Shown here: piece after piece, positions 1 through 7,466 of the stretch | Position numbering within the stretch: the stretch's first letter is position 1 | How the letters are laid out: every line of letters starts with the position of its first letter | Origin: CAIVVT01 sp052145115 | GTDB lineage: Bacteria; Acidobacteriota; Terriglobia; Bryobacterales; Bryobacteraceae | DNA: 64,000 nucleotides | Direction of reading: 5' to 3' | Assembly (NCBI GenBank): GCA_052145115.1 | Contig: JBKQPG010000039.1 | Span: 1 to 64,000, forward strand | Translations under genes and position numbers: made by a program | The notes under the pieces: model-generated | What the model was told of the DNA's origin: nothing | The model's input: the letters and a program-made list of their open reading frames with translations, nothing else | The model's database searches: none

Positions 1-214
1 CCTTGCGAGCCATCTCGGTCTCCTCCTGACGAATGTCGCCTTGGTAAACAACATCCTAAGGAATCGACCCGGTGGCTCGCTCCGCTCGCCACTCAGACGC
101 TTCTACAGAACTTTACGGACATAATCCCCTGCGGTCTTATGCCATACCTATCAAGCAAATGATCAGTGGCAAGCTCGCCCCTGGAAATCTCCAAAGGAGA
201 TCCATAATAGTTTC

Positions 215-964
215 TTAATGAACAATACCGTAGTACGCAATGACAACTGTCCAGAGAATGCCAATAAGCAGTAACGGCGCGGCGCCATACGTCCAATTGC
301 CCGTGGCCCACGCTATCAGAACCGATGCTGTCAGCAGTACTGCCGATGCTGCCAGCAAGCCCCAAAGGCGCCGATACTTGGAAGCGGCTCTTGGTTTCGA
401 TTTACGCGCCCTCTTCTCAGCCCATAGAATCGCCTCAACAAAGAACTCGGGATCGTATGAGACTTCGCTCCACAAGGGATCTCCTCTGTTTCCAATGCTT
501 CGGCGGAACCGTGCCCGCCAGGAAGATGAGGTCTTTCTACACCTCCGAAATGCCGTTTCGACGTCCGATCTCGGTACGCCATCTTCCTTCAGCATTTGAA
601 AAAAATCGATGACTTCGGAAACGGAAGTATCGTAGCCTGAATCTTTGGCGAGATCTACCATTCTGTTCAGCACAATTTGCTGAAAATCCGAAAGCTGTGA
701 GGGATCAATTCTTTTCTTCGGTGCTCGTAAGTGCCAGCCCAGCAGGTCTGCGGTCTCTATCTCTTGGTCAATCGACGGAGCTGCCTCCACCTGGTCCAGA
801 CTGAATGGGATACTGGATGTGTCCAATGAAAGCCTGGCTGTGTCTTTGCATGGGTCCAGCGGGCGCAGTGCGCTCAAAAACTCCTCAAAGACAGACTCAC
901 CCAGCTTGGCCCTATTGCAGAGAGCAAGGCAGAAGCGATGAAATTGGTTGTAACTATTTAGCAT
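215..964 (-). CDS. Hypothetical protein with two C-terminal membrane helices
   Basis: A 249-residue protein that I do not recognise. The first about 195 residues are soluble, charged and probably helical, with no signal peptide. The C-terminus holds two hydrophobic segments (about residues 200-219 and 226-246) separated by a short polar turn, so the protein is probably anchored with the bulk on the cytoplasmic side. It ends a few residues after the second helix. The ATG at 962-964 is preceded on the minus strand by GATCTGGAGTTACC, a plausible ribosome site (GGAG). Codon use is less GC-rich than in the neighbouring housekeeping genes, which fits accessory DNA. It lies downstream of the WD40 operon on the same strand but about 200 bases beyond an antitoxin remnant, so co-transcription is doubtful. 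Confidence 0.6.
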   Translation of the reverse strand: MLNSYNQFHRFCLALCNRAKLGESVFEEFLSALRPLDPCKDTARLSLDTSSIPFSLDQVEAAPSIDQEIETADLLGWHLRAPKKRIDPSQLSDFQQIVLNRMVDLAKDSGYDTSVSEVIDFFQMLKEDGVPRSDVETAFRRCRKTSSSWRARFRRSIGNRGDPLWSEVSYDPEFFVEAILWAEKRARKSKPRAASKYRRLWGLLAASAVLLTASVLIAWATGNWTYGAAPLLLIGILWTVVIAYYGIVH

Positions 965-1173
965 GGTAACTCCAGATCCCCAAAACGAAATCCAGACGTG
1001 TACCGCTGGCGCATCGACCGGGAATATGGAATTGGCGGCACGCCTTCATTTTCCATGAAGAAGAATAGCACGCGTCCCGCGTAAGCGTGGGCCGGCTCCG
1101 GATTCTCTCGCCTGGACGAGATCGCACTCTCCAATCCGCGCCGCAGAAGGCTTCTGCTCCGCCGCGGGAGGCT

Positions 1174-1391
1174 TTACGCCACAGCCAGCCGTCTCAACCG
1201 AATCCGCCCAGCGGGAATCCGCGGAAGCTCGGACTGCGCCTCCTGAGTAATCCAGCTTTCCGCGCTGCCGCCAAAGACTTGGGAGAGCTGGATGGCCATC
1301 TCCGGCGGATGCCTCTCATGCTCTGGGGCATGATTCCGGGACACTGAGGACTGAGTCGGCGGGCGTGCCATCCCAAGTCTCAAAGCCGGGA
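1174..1391 (-). pseudogene. Remnant of a HigA-type antitoxin (C-terminal half)
   Basis: In one minus-strand frame, ending at the stop at 1174-1176, the translation reads PPEMAIQLSQVFGGSAESW followed by an R-rich end (GRIRLRRLAVA). This is the characteristic end of the HTH domain and C-terminal tail of HigA-family XRE antitoxins. The preceding residues (ARPPTQSSVSRNHAPEHERH) look like a frameshifted recognition helix, and no intact N-terminal HTH half or start codon with a ribosome site is visible upstream. No HigB toxin is recognisable beside it. I call it a decayed gene. The interval 965-1173 holds nothing else I can support. Confidence 0.6.
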
Positions 1392-1427
1392 TTCCTGGAA
1401 CCCGGATTGCAACCATCCTCAAGGCTG

Positions 1428-2993
1428 CTAGTAGTAGACCGGGACGCAGGAGCAGACTTGGTTGCAGCTGCAAAAAGATCCTCCTGAAGGAGACGTCCTG
1501 CGTCCGGGACGAGGAGGAGGGGGAGGAGCAGGAGCGGAATAGGTTCCCGGAACGCAATTGCACGTGCATACCGCACCGGCTGGGATTGGCGAGCCGCAGG
1601 GCAGAGTGTACGTTACCATTTGTCCAGCTGAATCTCGTGTCGAATACGTAACTCCTTTGGCCGTTGATGGAGACTCTTCCAGGTCAATTAGACAAGACCT
1701 GAATTCCCCGTCCGGCAAATTCCAGAGTGTGATTGTATCGCCGCCTGCTGATGCTAACAACTTCCCGCTGAGACTGATTGCCAACCGAATGACGGAGCCT
1801 GAGGGTCCATTCAGTGTCTTGAGAAGAGCCCCGTCCGGTAAACTCCAGAGCTTGATCGCGCCGCCGCCTGCCGATGCTAAAAACTTCCCGTCGGGACTGA
1901 TTGCCAGGCTGTCGATGGAGCCCGTGTGTCCATCCAGTGTTTGAAGAAGAGCCCCATCCGGTAAACTCCACAGCTTGATCGTGTTGCCATTGGCTGCTGA
2001 TGCTAACATCTTCCCGTCGGGGCTGATTGCCAAAGTGTCGACGGAGCCAGTGTTTCCATTGAGCGTCTTGAGAAGGTCTCCTTGCGGCAGGCTCCAGAGC
2101 TTGACAGAATTGTCATCGCCTGCTGAAGCCAACAGCTTCCCGTCGGGACTGATTGTCAAACCTCTGATAAAGCCTGTGTGCCCATTCAGTGTGTGAACAA
2201 CGAAACCGCCCGGAATACTCCAGAGCTCGACCTTTTCGTTCCTGCCTCCGGAAGCAAGCAACCTCCCGTCGGGACTGATTGCCAGGCTGAAGAAGCCGCC
2301 TCCGTCTCCCTCAAATGTATTCAGGAGCTCGCCGTCCGGCAATCTCCAGAGCTTGATCGAGTAGGCGACGTGAAAGTTTGTCGAAAACATGAACGTACCG
2401 TGAAGGCGAGTGCCTCCTGCCAGTAACGTCTTCCCGTCGGGGCTGATCGCCAGATTGTCGAGCGATTCCAGGTTGGCATGAAGGGCTTTAAGAAGGATTC
2501 CGTCAGGCAAGCTCCAGAGCTGGATTGGTTCGTTACCGGCCGCGGAAGCTAAGATCTTCCCGTCGGGAGTGATTGCCAGATGCTCCAGGTGGCCCTTGTG
2601 TCCTTGAAGTTTCTTCAGAAGGGTACCGCCCGGCAAACTCCAGAGCTTGATCGAGCCTTCACCGCCCGCCGAAACCAACAGCTTCCCATCAGGGCTGATC
2701 GCCAACCAGGATACGCCGCCACTGTACGCACGGCATCCGTTACAATCCGGACCGGCTGTTGAACCGCCGGTGGCGGGCACAGCGGATGTTTGCTCAAGAG
2801 GAAGCGCATTTGCCAGTGCTCCGCCTTTCAAGAGCGCCATCAGCAGTGAAGCTCCAATCCCCGCTCCTAAAAACCCCCGGCGATCAGCTTTCGTCTCCCA
2901 GGGCAGTCCGGTAATTTGGACAATTTCCGGGTTCTCTTGTGTTCCATTGCTCAACACACGGGTCAATTCAAATTGCGGCACGCTCAGGCTCAT
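1428..2993 (-). CDS. Tat-type exported WD40 propeller protein with Cys-rich CxCVPxxY tail (paralog 2)
   Basis: 521 residues from the chosen ATG at 2991-2993. That start has AGAAAGGA nine bases upstream and matches the paralog's start; a longer reading from 3032 would add 13 unrelated residues. Order of parts: an N-terminal segment almost identical to the paralog (MSLSVPQFELTRVLSNGTQE...), a twin-arginine-like motif RRGFLGAG followed by a hydrophobic stretch and an ALANA cleavage-like site, then eight WD40 units ending in xIKLW. The third unit has an insertion. A C-terminal tail follows with PCGSPIPAGAVCTCNC, a proline-rich linker and CSCNQVCSCVPVYY. Tail cysteines are at 476, 478, 480, 508, 510, 514 and 516. 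It lies 51 bases after paralog 1 in the operon led by a radical SAM/SPASM enzyme. Its function is unknown; modification of the tail is inference. Confidence 0.8.
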   Translation of the reverse strand: MSLSVPQFELTRVLSNGTQENPEIVQITGLPWETKADRRGFLGAGIGASLLMALLKGGALANALPLEQTSAVPATGGSTAGPDCNGCRAYSGGVSWLAISPDGKLLVSAGGEGSIKLWSLPGGTLLKKLQGHKGHLEHLAITPDGKILASAAGNEPIQLWSLPDGILLKALHANLESLDNLAISPDGKTLLAGGTRLHGTFMFSTNFHVAYSIKLWRLPDGELLNTFEGDGGGFFSLAISPDGRLLASGGRNEKVELWSIPGGFVVHTLNGHTGFIRGLTISPDGKLLASAGDDNSVKLWSLPQGDLLKTLNGNTGSVDTLAISPDGKMLASAANGNTIKLWSLPDGALLQTLDGHTGSIDSLAISPDGKFLASAGGGAIKLWSLPDGALLKTLNGPSGSVIRLAISLSGKLLASAGGDTITLWNLPDGEFRSCLIDLEESPSTAKGVTYSTRDSAGQMVTYTLPCGSPIPAGAVCTCNCVPGTYSAPAPPPPPRPGRRTSPSGGSFCSCNQVCSCVPVYY

Positions 2994-3044
2994 GGTAGAA
3001 ATTCCTTTCTGGGATGCAGTTGTTGCAGCCATCGTCGGAGGCTG

Positions 3045-4427
3045 CTAGTAGTAGACCGGAACGCATGTGCAGACTTGGTTGCAGGAGCAATATGTTCCTC
3101 CAGAATGACCTGCGGGTGGAGTGGAAGATGTTCCTCCTGAATTAACTGCGGGTGGAGAATATGTCCCAGGAACGCAGTTGCACGTGCATGCCGCGCCGGA
3201 TGGGATTGGCGAGCCGCAGGGCAGAGTGTACGTCACTTTTTTCCCGGATGAATTCCGTATTGAATATGTAACTCCTTTGGCCGTTGATGGAGACGCTTGC
3301 AGGTCAATCAAACAAGTCTTGAATTCTCCCTCCGGTAAATTCCATAGCTTGATCGTCTTGTTCTTACTTCCTGAAACCAGCAGCCTGCCATCGGGGCTGA
3401 TTGCCAAACAATCGACGGAGCATATGTCCGTATTCAGTATTTTAAGGAGGAGTCCGTCCGGCAGCCTCCATAGTTTGATCATACTGTCACTGCAAGAGCC
3501 GCCCGATGCTAACAACTTGCCGTCGGGGCTGAATACCAAATTGACTGTATCTCCCTCAAGTGATTTAAAGAGGGTCCCGTCCGGCAGGTTCCAGAGCTTG
3601 ATCGTATGGTCCGCGCTTCCGGAAGCCAACAGCTTGCCATCGGGACTGATTGCCAAAGAACTAAGCCCGTAAGTGTGTCCACCAAATGTCTTAAGGAGCG
3701 TCCCTTCCGGCAGGTTCCAGAGTTTGAAAGTATTATCTGCGCTTCCCGAAGCCAGCAGTTTGCCGTCGGGACTGATTGCCAAAGTATAAACGGAGTTTGT
3801 GTGCCCATTCAGTGTTTTAAGAAGAGCACCGTCCGGCAAGCTCCATAATTTGATCGTTGCGTCAACACTTGCCGAAGCCAACATTTTGCCATCGGGACTG
3901 ATTGCCAAAGACAGGACCCAGTTTGTGTGTCCGGTAATTGTGTTAAGGAGAGCCCCATCCGGCAAGCGCCAGAGTTTGATCGTTTTGTCATGACTTCCCG
4001 AGGCCAACAGCCTGCCATCGGGACTGAACGCCAACGAGCTGACCCAGTCTGTGTGTCCGGTAAGTGTATTAAGGAGAGTCCCATCCGGCAAGCGCCAGAG
4101 TTTGATTGTTTTGTCTGCACTTCCCGAAGCCAACAACTTGCCATCGGAACTGATTGCCAACGAACGAACGGCGTCACTGTGAGCGAGACAACCGCCGCAA
4201 TCTGAATTTCTTGTTGAACAACCAAGAATGGGCTGTGGAGAATTAGATGATTTACATCCATTCAAAACCATCAGAAGCATTGAGGCCGCAATCCCCGCTC
4301 CCAGGAACCCCCGGCGATCAGCTTTCGTCTCCCAGGGCAGTCCGGTAATTCGGACAATTTCCGGTGTCTCTTGCGTTCCATTGCTCAACACGCGGGTCAA
4401 TTCAAATTGCGGCGCCTTCAAGCTCAT
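3045..4427 (-). CDS. Tat-type exported WD40 propeller protein with Cys-rich CxCVPxxY tail (paralog 1)
   Basis: 460 residues. The ATG at 4425-4427 lies one base after the stop of the radical SAM gene, and its ribosome site (AGAAAGGA) sits inside the end of that gene, so the two are translationally coupled. The N-terminus has about 37 residues shared with paralog 2, then RRGFLGAG and a hydrophobic segment ending LNGC, which could be an imperfect lipobox. Seven WD40 units follow (LAISPDGKLLASGS...xIKLWxLPDG), enough for one closed beta-propeller. The tail contains PCGSPIPSGAACTCNC and CSCNQVCTCVPVYY, with cysteines at 404, 414, 416, 418, 447, 449, 453 and 455. Both CNCVPGTY and CTCVPVYY fit CxCVPxxY. 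WD40 propellers are usually interaction scaffolds; here an exported, surface or periplasmic scaffold with a modified tail is plausible but unproven. Confidence 0.85.
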   Translation of the reverse strand: MSLKAPQFELTRVLSNGTQETPEIVRITGLPWETKADRRGFLGAGIAASMLLMVLNGCKSSNSPQPILGCSTRNSDCGGCLAHSDAVRSLAISSDGKLLASGSADKTIKLWRLPDGTLLNTLTGHTDWVSSLAFSPDGRLLASGSHDKTIKLWRLPDGALLNTITGHTNWVLSLAISPDGKMLASASVDATIKLWSLPDGALLKTLNGHTNSVYTLAISPDGKLLASGSADNTFKLWNLPEGTLLKTFGGHTYGLSSLAISPDGKLLASGSADHTIKLWNLPDGTLFKSLEGDTVNLVFSPDGKLLASGGSCSDSMIKLWRLPDGLLLKILNTDICSVDCLAISPDGRLLVSGSKNKTIKLWNLPEGEFKTCLIDLQASPSTAKGVTYSIRNSSGKKVTYTLPCGSPIPSGAACTCNCVPGTYSPPAVNSGGTSSTPPAGHSGGTYCSCNQVCTCVPVYY

Positions 4428-4428
4428 G

Positions 4429-5904
4429 TTAGTAAGTCCTTTCTGCGGAGGCCGTTGTTGCCGCGGTCGTTGGCGGCTCGTGCCAAAACACTCCTCCCGC
4501 CGCGGCGACGCGCGTCAATATCTGGTCCTTGGTCAGTTCGCGGGCGATGTTGCACCGGTCGGAGCCGGCAAACTCAAGTGAACCGTTCACGGTGAGGGAC
4601 TTGTGGTAGCAGTCGCCGGCGCAAGTCCATTTTGCAAAGCAGCCGAGACAATACTCGCGATGCTGTACGACTTGCCGGCGCAAATGCGCGAGCCTCTCCT
4701 GGTCAAATTCGTAGCCACTATTCAAGGTCTCTGGTTTGCCATAGAAAAAAACCTTTGCCCAAGTATTCTCCTCGGAGAAGACTTCGTAACAGGCCGAGAC
4801 GTTGCCGTCAGGCGACAGCGCAAAGGTATCCTGCGTGACGCCGCAGAAGTGGTTGGTCAAGATGCCGAGGCGGGCGGCTGAAAACGCAATTTCCTTATGG
4901 TGGCGATGAGCGCGGGCTTGAGCTTCGCGGAACCCGGCAATAAAGCCCTCGGTCTCGGCGGAGGGCGAAGCGGCCCATCGGCCGATTTTGTAGGCCGGTT
5001 CGACTTGAATCCGTCGCGGATTAAATTGCGAGCAAATGAACTCGACCGAATCGGCCATCGCCGGAATCTGGTCCGCGGTGACCGTCATCCGGATACCGTA
5101 TGGAAAACTTGCCTGGTCAAAACGCCGTAGGGTATGCATCACTTGCTCACTCGAACCCTGACCGGCGACGTTCAGGCGGTGCTGGTCGTGAACCGCTGGC
5201 AGCCCGTCAAAGGAGAGACTCGCTCCGTGGAGGCGGGCAATGATCCAGTCAATCTGTCTGTCCGTCAGGACGCCATTCGTGGCTGTGGAGGCGTGAACGC
5301 CAAGGCCCAGTTTTGCGGCCACTTGTTCAGCATAATCCATAGAACCGGACATGGTTCGCCAATTGACCGTCGGTTCGCCGCCGCCATGAAAGTTCACTTC
5401 AAAACCGTGCGTTTTGCGCCGCGCCGCATTCCTGGCTACAAAATCGATACCACGCTTGGCGGTTTCCAAACTCATTGTTTTGGCTGGCGTGTCACCGGCA
5501 GAGGCGTAGCAATACGTGCAGCGGAGATTGCAGGCAGTGGTCAAGTAGAGCGTAGCCGAAGTAGGTTCAGGCATTCCTTCAAACACCGTGATGGGCAGAC
5601 TCTCTTCACCCGCATCAAGAATCTCCATTCGACGGAGGAACTCCACCAGCGCGCCATCGGGATCGGCTGGCTCGTCAAACCTGCCCATTCGCAGGTCCGC
5701 TAGAAAGTTGACCACCCTGGCGTTGGCGACAAAAGCCGCGCGCCTCAGCGGGGCGTAGACGATATACCTGGATTCTTCGACAGGAATGATGAAGACTTCC
5801 GCGGAAAGGCGCGGAATGGGCCCTCGGGTCGTATGAGATCTGAGTGTTGCTCTGTTTTTAAGCAGTCTCTCGGACACTTCTTCCTCAACTTCCCGCCGGA
5901 TCAA
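4429..5904 (-). CDS. Radical SAM/SPASM domain protein, candidate maturase of the adjacent Cys-rich WD40 proteins
   Basis: 491 residues from a TTG; an internal GTG at 5877 has a better ribosome site (GAGGA) and may be the true start. The radical SAM cluster motif is CNLRCTYC (C125, C129, C132), followed by NFHGGGEPT. The C-terminus has the full seven-cysteine SPASM arrangement: C354, C372, C419, C422, C428, C432 and C451 (CX2CX5CX3C core), which binds one or two auxiliary 4Fe-4S clusters. Residues about 35-105 precede the radical SAM barrel and resemble in length and pattern the PqqD-like peptide-recognition domain of RiPP maturases; this is a visual judgement. SPASM enzymes include anaerobic sulfatase maturases and thioether or crosslink-forming RiPP enzymes. 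A sulfatase with a CxPxR motif does occur in the window, but 57 kb away. First gene of a three-gene operon with the two WD40 proteins. Confidence 0.88.
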   Translation of the reverse strand: MIRREVEEEVSERLLKNRATLRSHTTRGPIPRLSAEVFIIPVEESRYIVYAPLRRAAFVANARVVNFLADLRMGRFDEPADPDGALVEFLRRMEILDAGEESLPITVFEGMPEPTSATLYLTTACNLRCTYCYASAGDTPAKTMSLETAKRGIDFVARNAARRKTHGFEVNFHGGGEPTVNWRTMSGSMDYAEQVAAKLGLGVHASTATNGVLTDRQIDWIIARLHGASLSFDGLPAVHDQHRLNVAGQGSSEQVMHTLRRFDQASFPYGIRMTVTADQIPAMADSVEFICSQFNPRRIQVEPAYKIGRWAASPSAETEGFIAGFREAQARAHRHHKEIAFSAARLGILTNHFCGVTQDTFALSPDGNVSACYEVFSEENTWAKVFFYGKPETLNSGYEFDQERLAHLRRQVVQHREYCLGCFAKWTCAGDCYHKSLTVNGSLEFAGSDRCNIARELTKDQILTRVAAAGGVFWHEPPTTAATTASAERTY

Positions 5905-5989
5905 CCCCTTCCAAGATCGTAGCGTGGATTATAGCAACTTCTCCGCGGCTGCCAGGTGCCCCAGGTCCAAGATTCCCACGGACAGGTCT

Positions 5990-6166
5990 TCGTCCGTGAG
6001 GTGGAGAGCCGGTTGGCCATCCCGGGCGGATGCCGCGCCGCCGTTGGCCAGTTCGGAGAGCGTGGCGCGTGACGCCCAGCGCCTGCGCGGCTTGCGTAAT
6101 CGTCAGCCCGGCCAGCTCGATGCGCTAGCAACGAACAACTCTGCCGGAACGAGCCGGAATCTTCAT
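5990..6166 (-). pseudogene. Remnant of a HigA-type antitoxin (N-terminal half)
   Basis: From the ATG at 6164-6166 the minus strand reads MKIPARSGRVVRC, an in-frame TAG, then RIELAGLTITQAAQALGVTR. This is a clear XRE helix-turn-helix of the HigA type (start of family: short proline-containing lead, then GLTITQAAxALGVxR). The next pieces, TLSELANGGAAS and MANRLS, continue the family pattern but in two other frames. One premature stop and at least two frameshifts make it a pseudogene. Downstream it grades into unrelated sequence with a hairpin (CACGGAC at 5977-5983, GTCCGTG at 5992-5998). No toxin partner is visible. It lies directly upstream of the radical SAM operon on the same strand. Confidence 0.65.
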
Positions 6167-6223
6167 TCGCGCTGATCGTTTGCGGGCGTTTTTGCCCCTT
6201 CACCGTCTCTTCGCCTTTTTTCT

Positions 6224-6253
6224 TTGTCAGTGCTTATCCGGCCCTGCTACAAT
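6224..6253 (+). promoter_or_regulatory. Putative sigma-70 promoter of recA
   Basis: A -35 hexamer TTGTCA (6224-6229) and a -10 hexamer TACAAT (6248-6253) each match five of six consensus bases, with an 18-base spacer. They predict a transcript starting near 6260 with about 79 bases of leader before recA. I could not identify a LexA box. Confidence 0.55.
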
Positions 6254-6338
6254 CCCTTCGAAATCCAATCCAGCCGCCGCGCCGTTTCCCGTGAGGAAAC
6301 CGGGAGCCGCGCGGACGGCAATCCTCTGAGGAGCCCCC

Positions 6339-7409
6339 ATGGCAATCGCCGATGACCGCGCCAAGGCCGTAGAACTTGCCCTTTCACAGATCGAAAAACA
6401 GTTTGGCAAAGGGTCGATCGTGCGCCTCGGCTCCAAGGAGGCGCTGGTGCCGATCGCCGTGATCTCGACCGGCTCCATCAGCTTCGACGCGGCGCTGGGG
6501 GTGGGCGGCATTCCCCGCGGCCGCGTCAGCGAGGTCTTCGGCCCCGAGTCCTCGGGCAAGACGACAATCTGCCTGCAAGTGATCGCCGAGGCGCAAAAGG
6601 CTGGCGGTCTGGCTGCCTTCGTCGACGCCGAGCACGCCCTCGATCCGGCCTACGCCAAAAAGCTGGGCGTCGATATCGACAACCTGCTGGTCTCGCAGCC
6701 CGACTCGGGCGAGCAGGCCCTCGAAATCACCGAGGCCCTCGTCCGCTCCGGCGCCATCGACGTGCTGGTCGTCGATTCGGTCGCCGCGCTGGTGCCCAAG
6801 GCCGAGCTGGACGGCGAGATGGGCGACTCCCACGTCGGCCTCCAGGCGCGGCTCATGTCGCAGGCCCTGCGCAAGCTCACCGGCACCGTCTCCAAATCCC
6901 GCACCGCGCTGATCTTCATCAACCAGATCCGCGAGAAGATCGGCGTCATGTTCGGCAATCCGGAGACCACGACGGGCGGGCGGGCGCTGAAGTTCTATTC
7001 AAGCGTGCGGCTGGACGTGCGGCGCATCGCGGCGATCAAGGACGGCGAAACGGTGGTGGGCAATCGCACCAAAGTCAAGGTGGTGAAAAACAAGATGGCG
7101 CCGCCATTCCGCGAGGCCGAAGTCGACCTGATGTACGGCGAGGGGATGAGCCTGGTGGGCGACCTGGTCGATGTGGCCAGTGAGAAGAACATCGTCGAGA
7201 AGAGCGGGAGCTGGTACAGCTACAACGGCGAGCGGATCGGGCAGGGGCGGGACAATGCCAAACAGTTCCTGCGCGACCATCCGGAGACGCTGGCGGCGGT
7301 GGATGCCGCGGTGCGGCAGGCGCTGGGGCTGGCGCCGGCGGCTGCGGCGGTGACTGCGCCGGTGGTGCCGGATGCGCCGAAGCCGGCCGCGCGGGGGATG
7401 AAGGCGTAA
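6339..7409 (+). CDS. recA: Recombinase RecA
   Basis: 356 residues, normal length for RecA. It binds single-stranded DNA and ATP, drives strand exchange in homologous recombination and triggers LexA autocleavage in the SOS response. Visible hallmarks are KAVELALSQIEKQFGKGSI near the N-terminus, Walker A GPESSGKT at 68-75, the Walker B region VLVVDSVAALVPKAE, the L2 loop region FINQIREKIGVMFGNPETT with GGRALKFYSSVRLDVRR after it, and an alanine-rich acidic-poor C-terminus. The ATG at 6339 follows TGAGGAGCCCCC. A good sigma-70-like promoter lies about 85 bases upstream, so it is probably its own transcription unit. No recX follows. Confidence 0.98.
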   Translation: MAIADDRAKAVELALSQIEKQFGKGSIVRLGSKEALVPIAVISTGSISFDAALGVGGIPRGRVSEVFGPESSGKTTICLQVIAEAQKAGGLAAFVDAEHALDPAYAKKLGVDIDNLLVSQPDSGEQALEITEALVRSGAIDVLVVDSVAALVPKAELDGEMGDSHVGLQARLMSQALRKLTGTVSKSRTALIFINQIREKIGVMFGNPETTTGGRALKFYSSVRLDVRRIAAIKDGETVVGNRTKVKVVKNKMAPPFREAEVDLMYGEGMSLVGDLVDVASEKNIVEKSGSWYSYNGERIGQGRDNAKQFLRDHPETLAAVDAAVRQALGLAPAAAAVTAPVVPDAPKPAARGMKA

Positions 7410-7466
7410 CAGTCCGCGGTAGAAATCGCGCGCCTGCTAGGCTGGTAGTTGATCCCCGTAACGAAG

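Noticed and set aside
1..214. A gene in the first 214 bases
   Set aside because: Frames here are short, without ribosome sites or motifs. I see nothing to support.
1428..5904. The SPASM protein as a dedicated maturase of the sulfatase at 63 kb
   Set aside because: Possible by family, but the gene is coupled to the WD40 operon and lies 57 kb from the sulfatase, so I prefer the WD40 tail as substrate.
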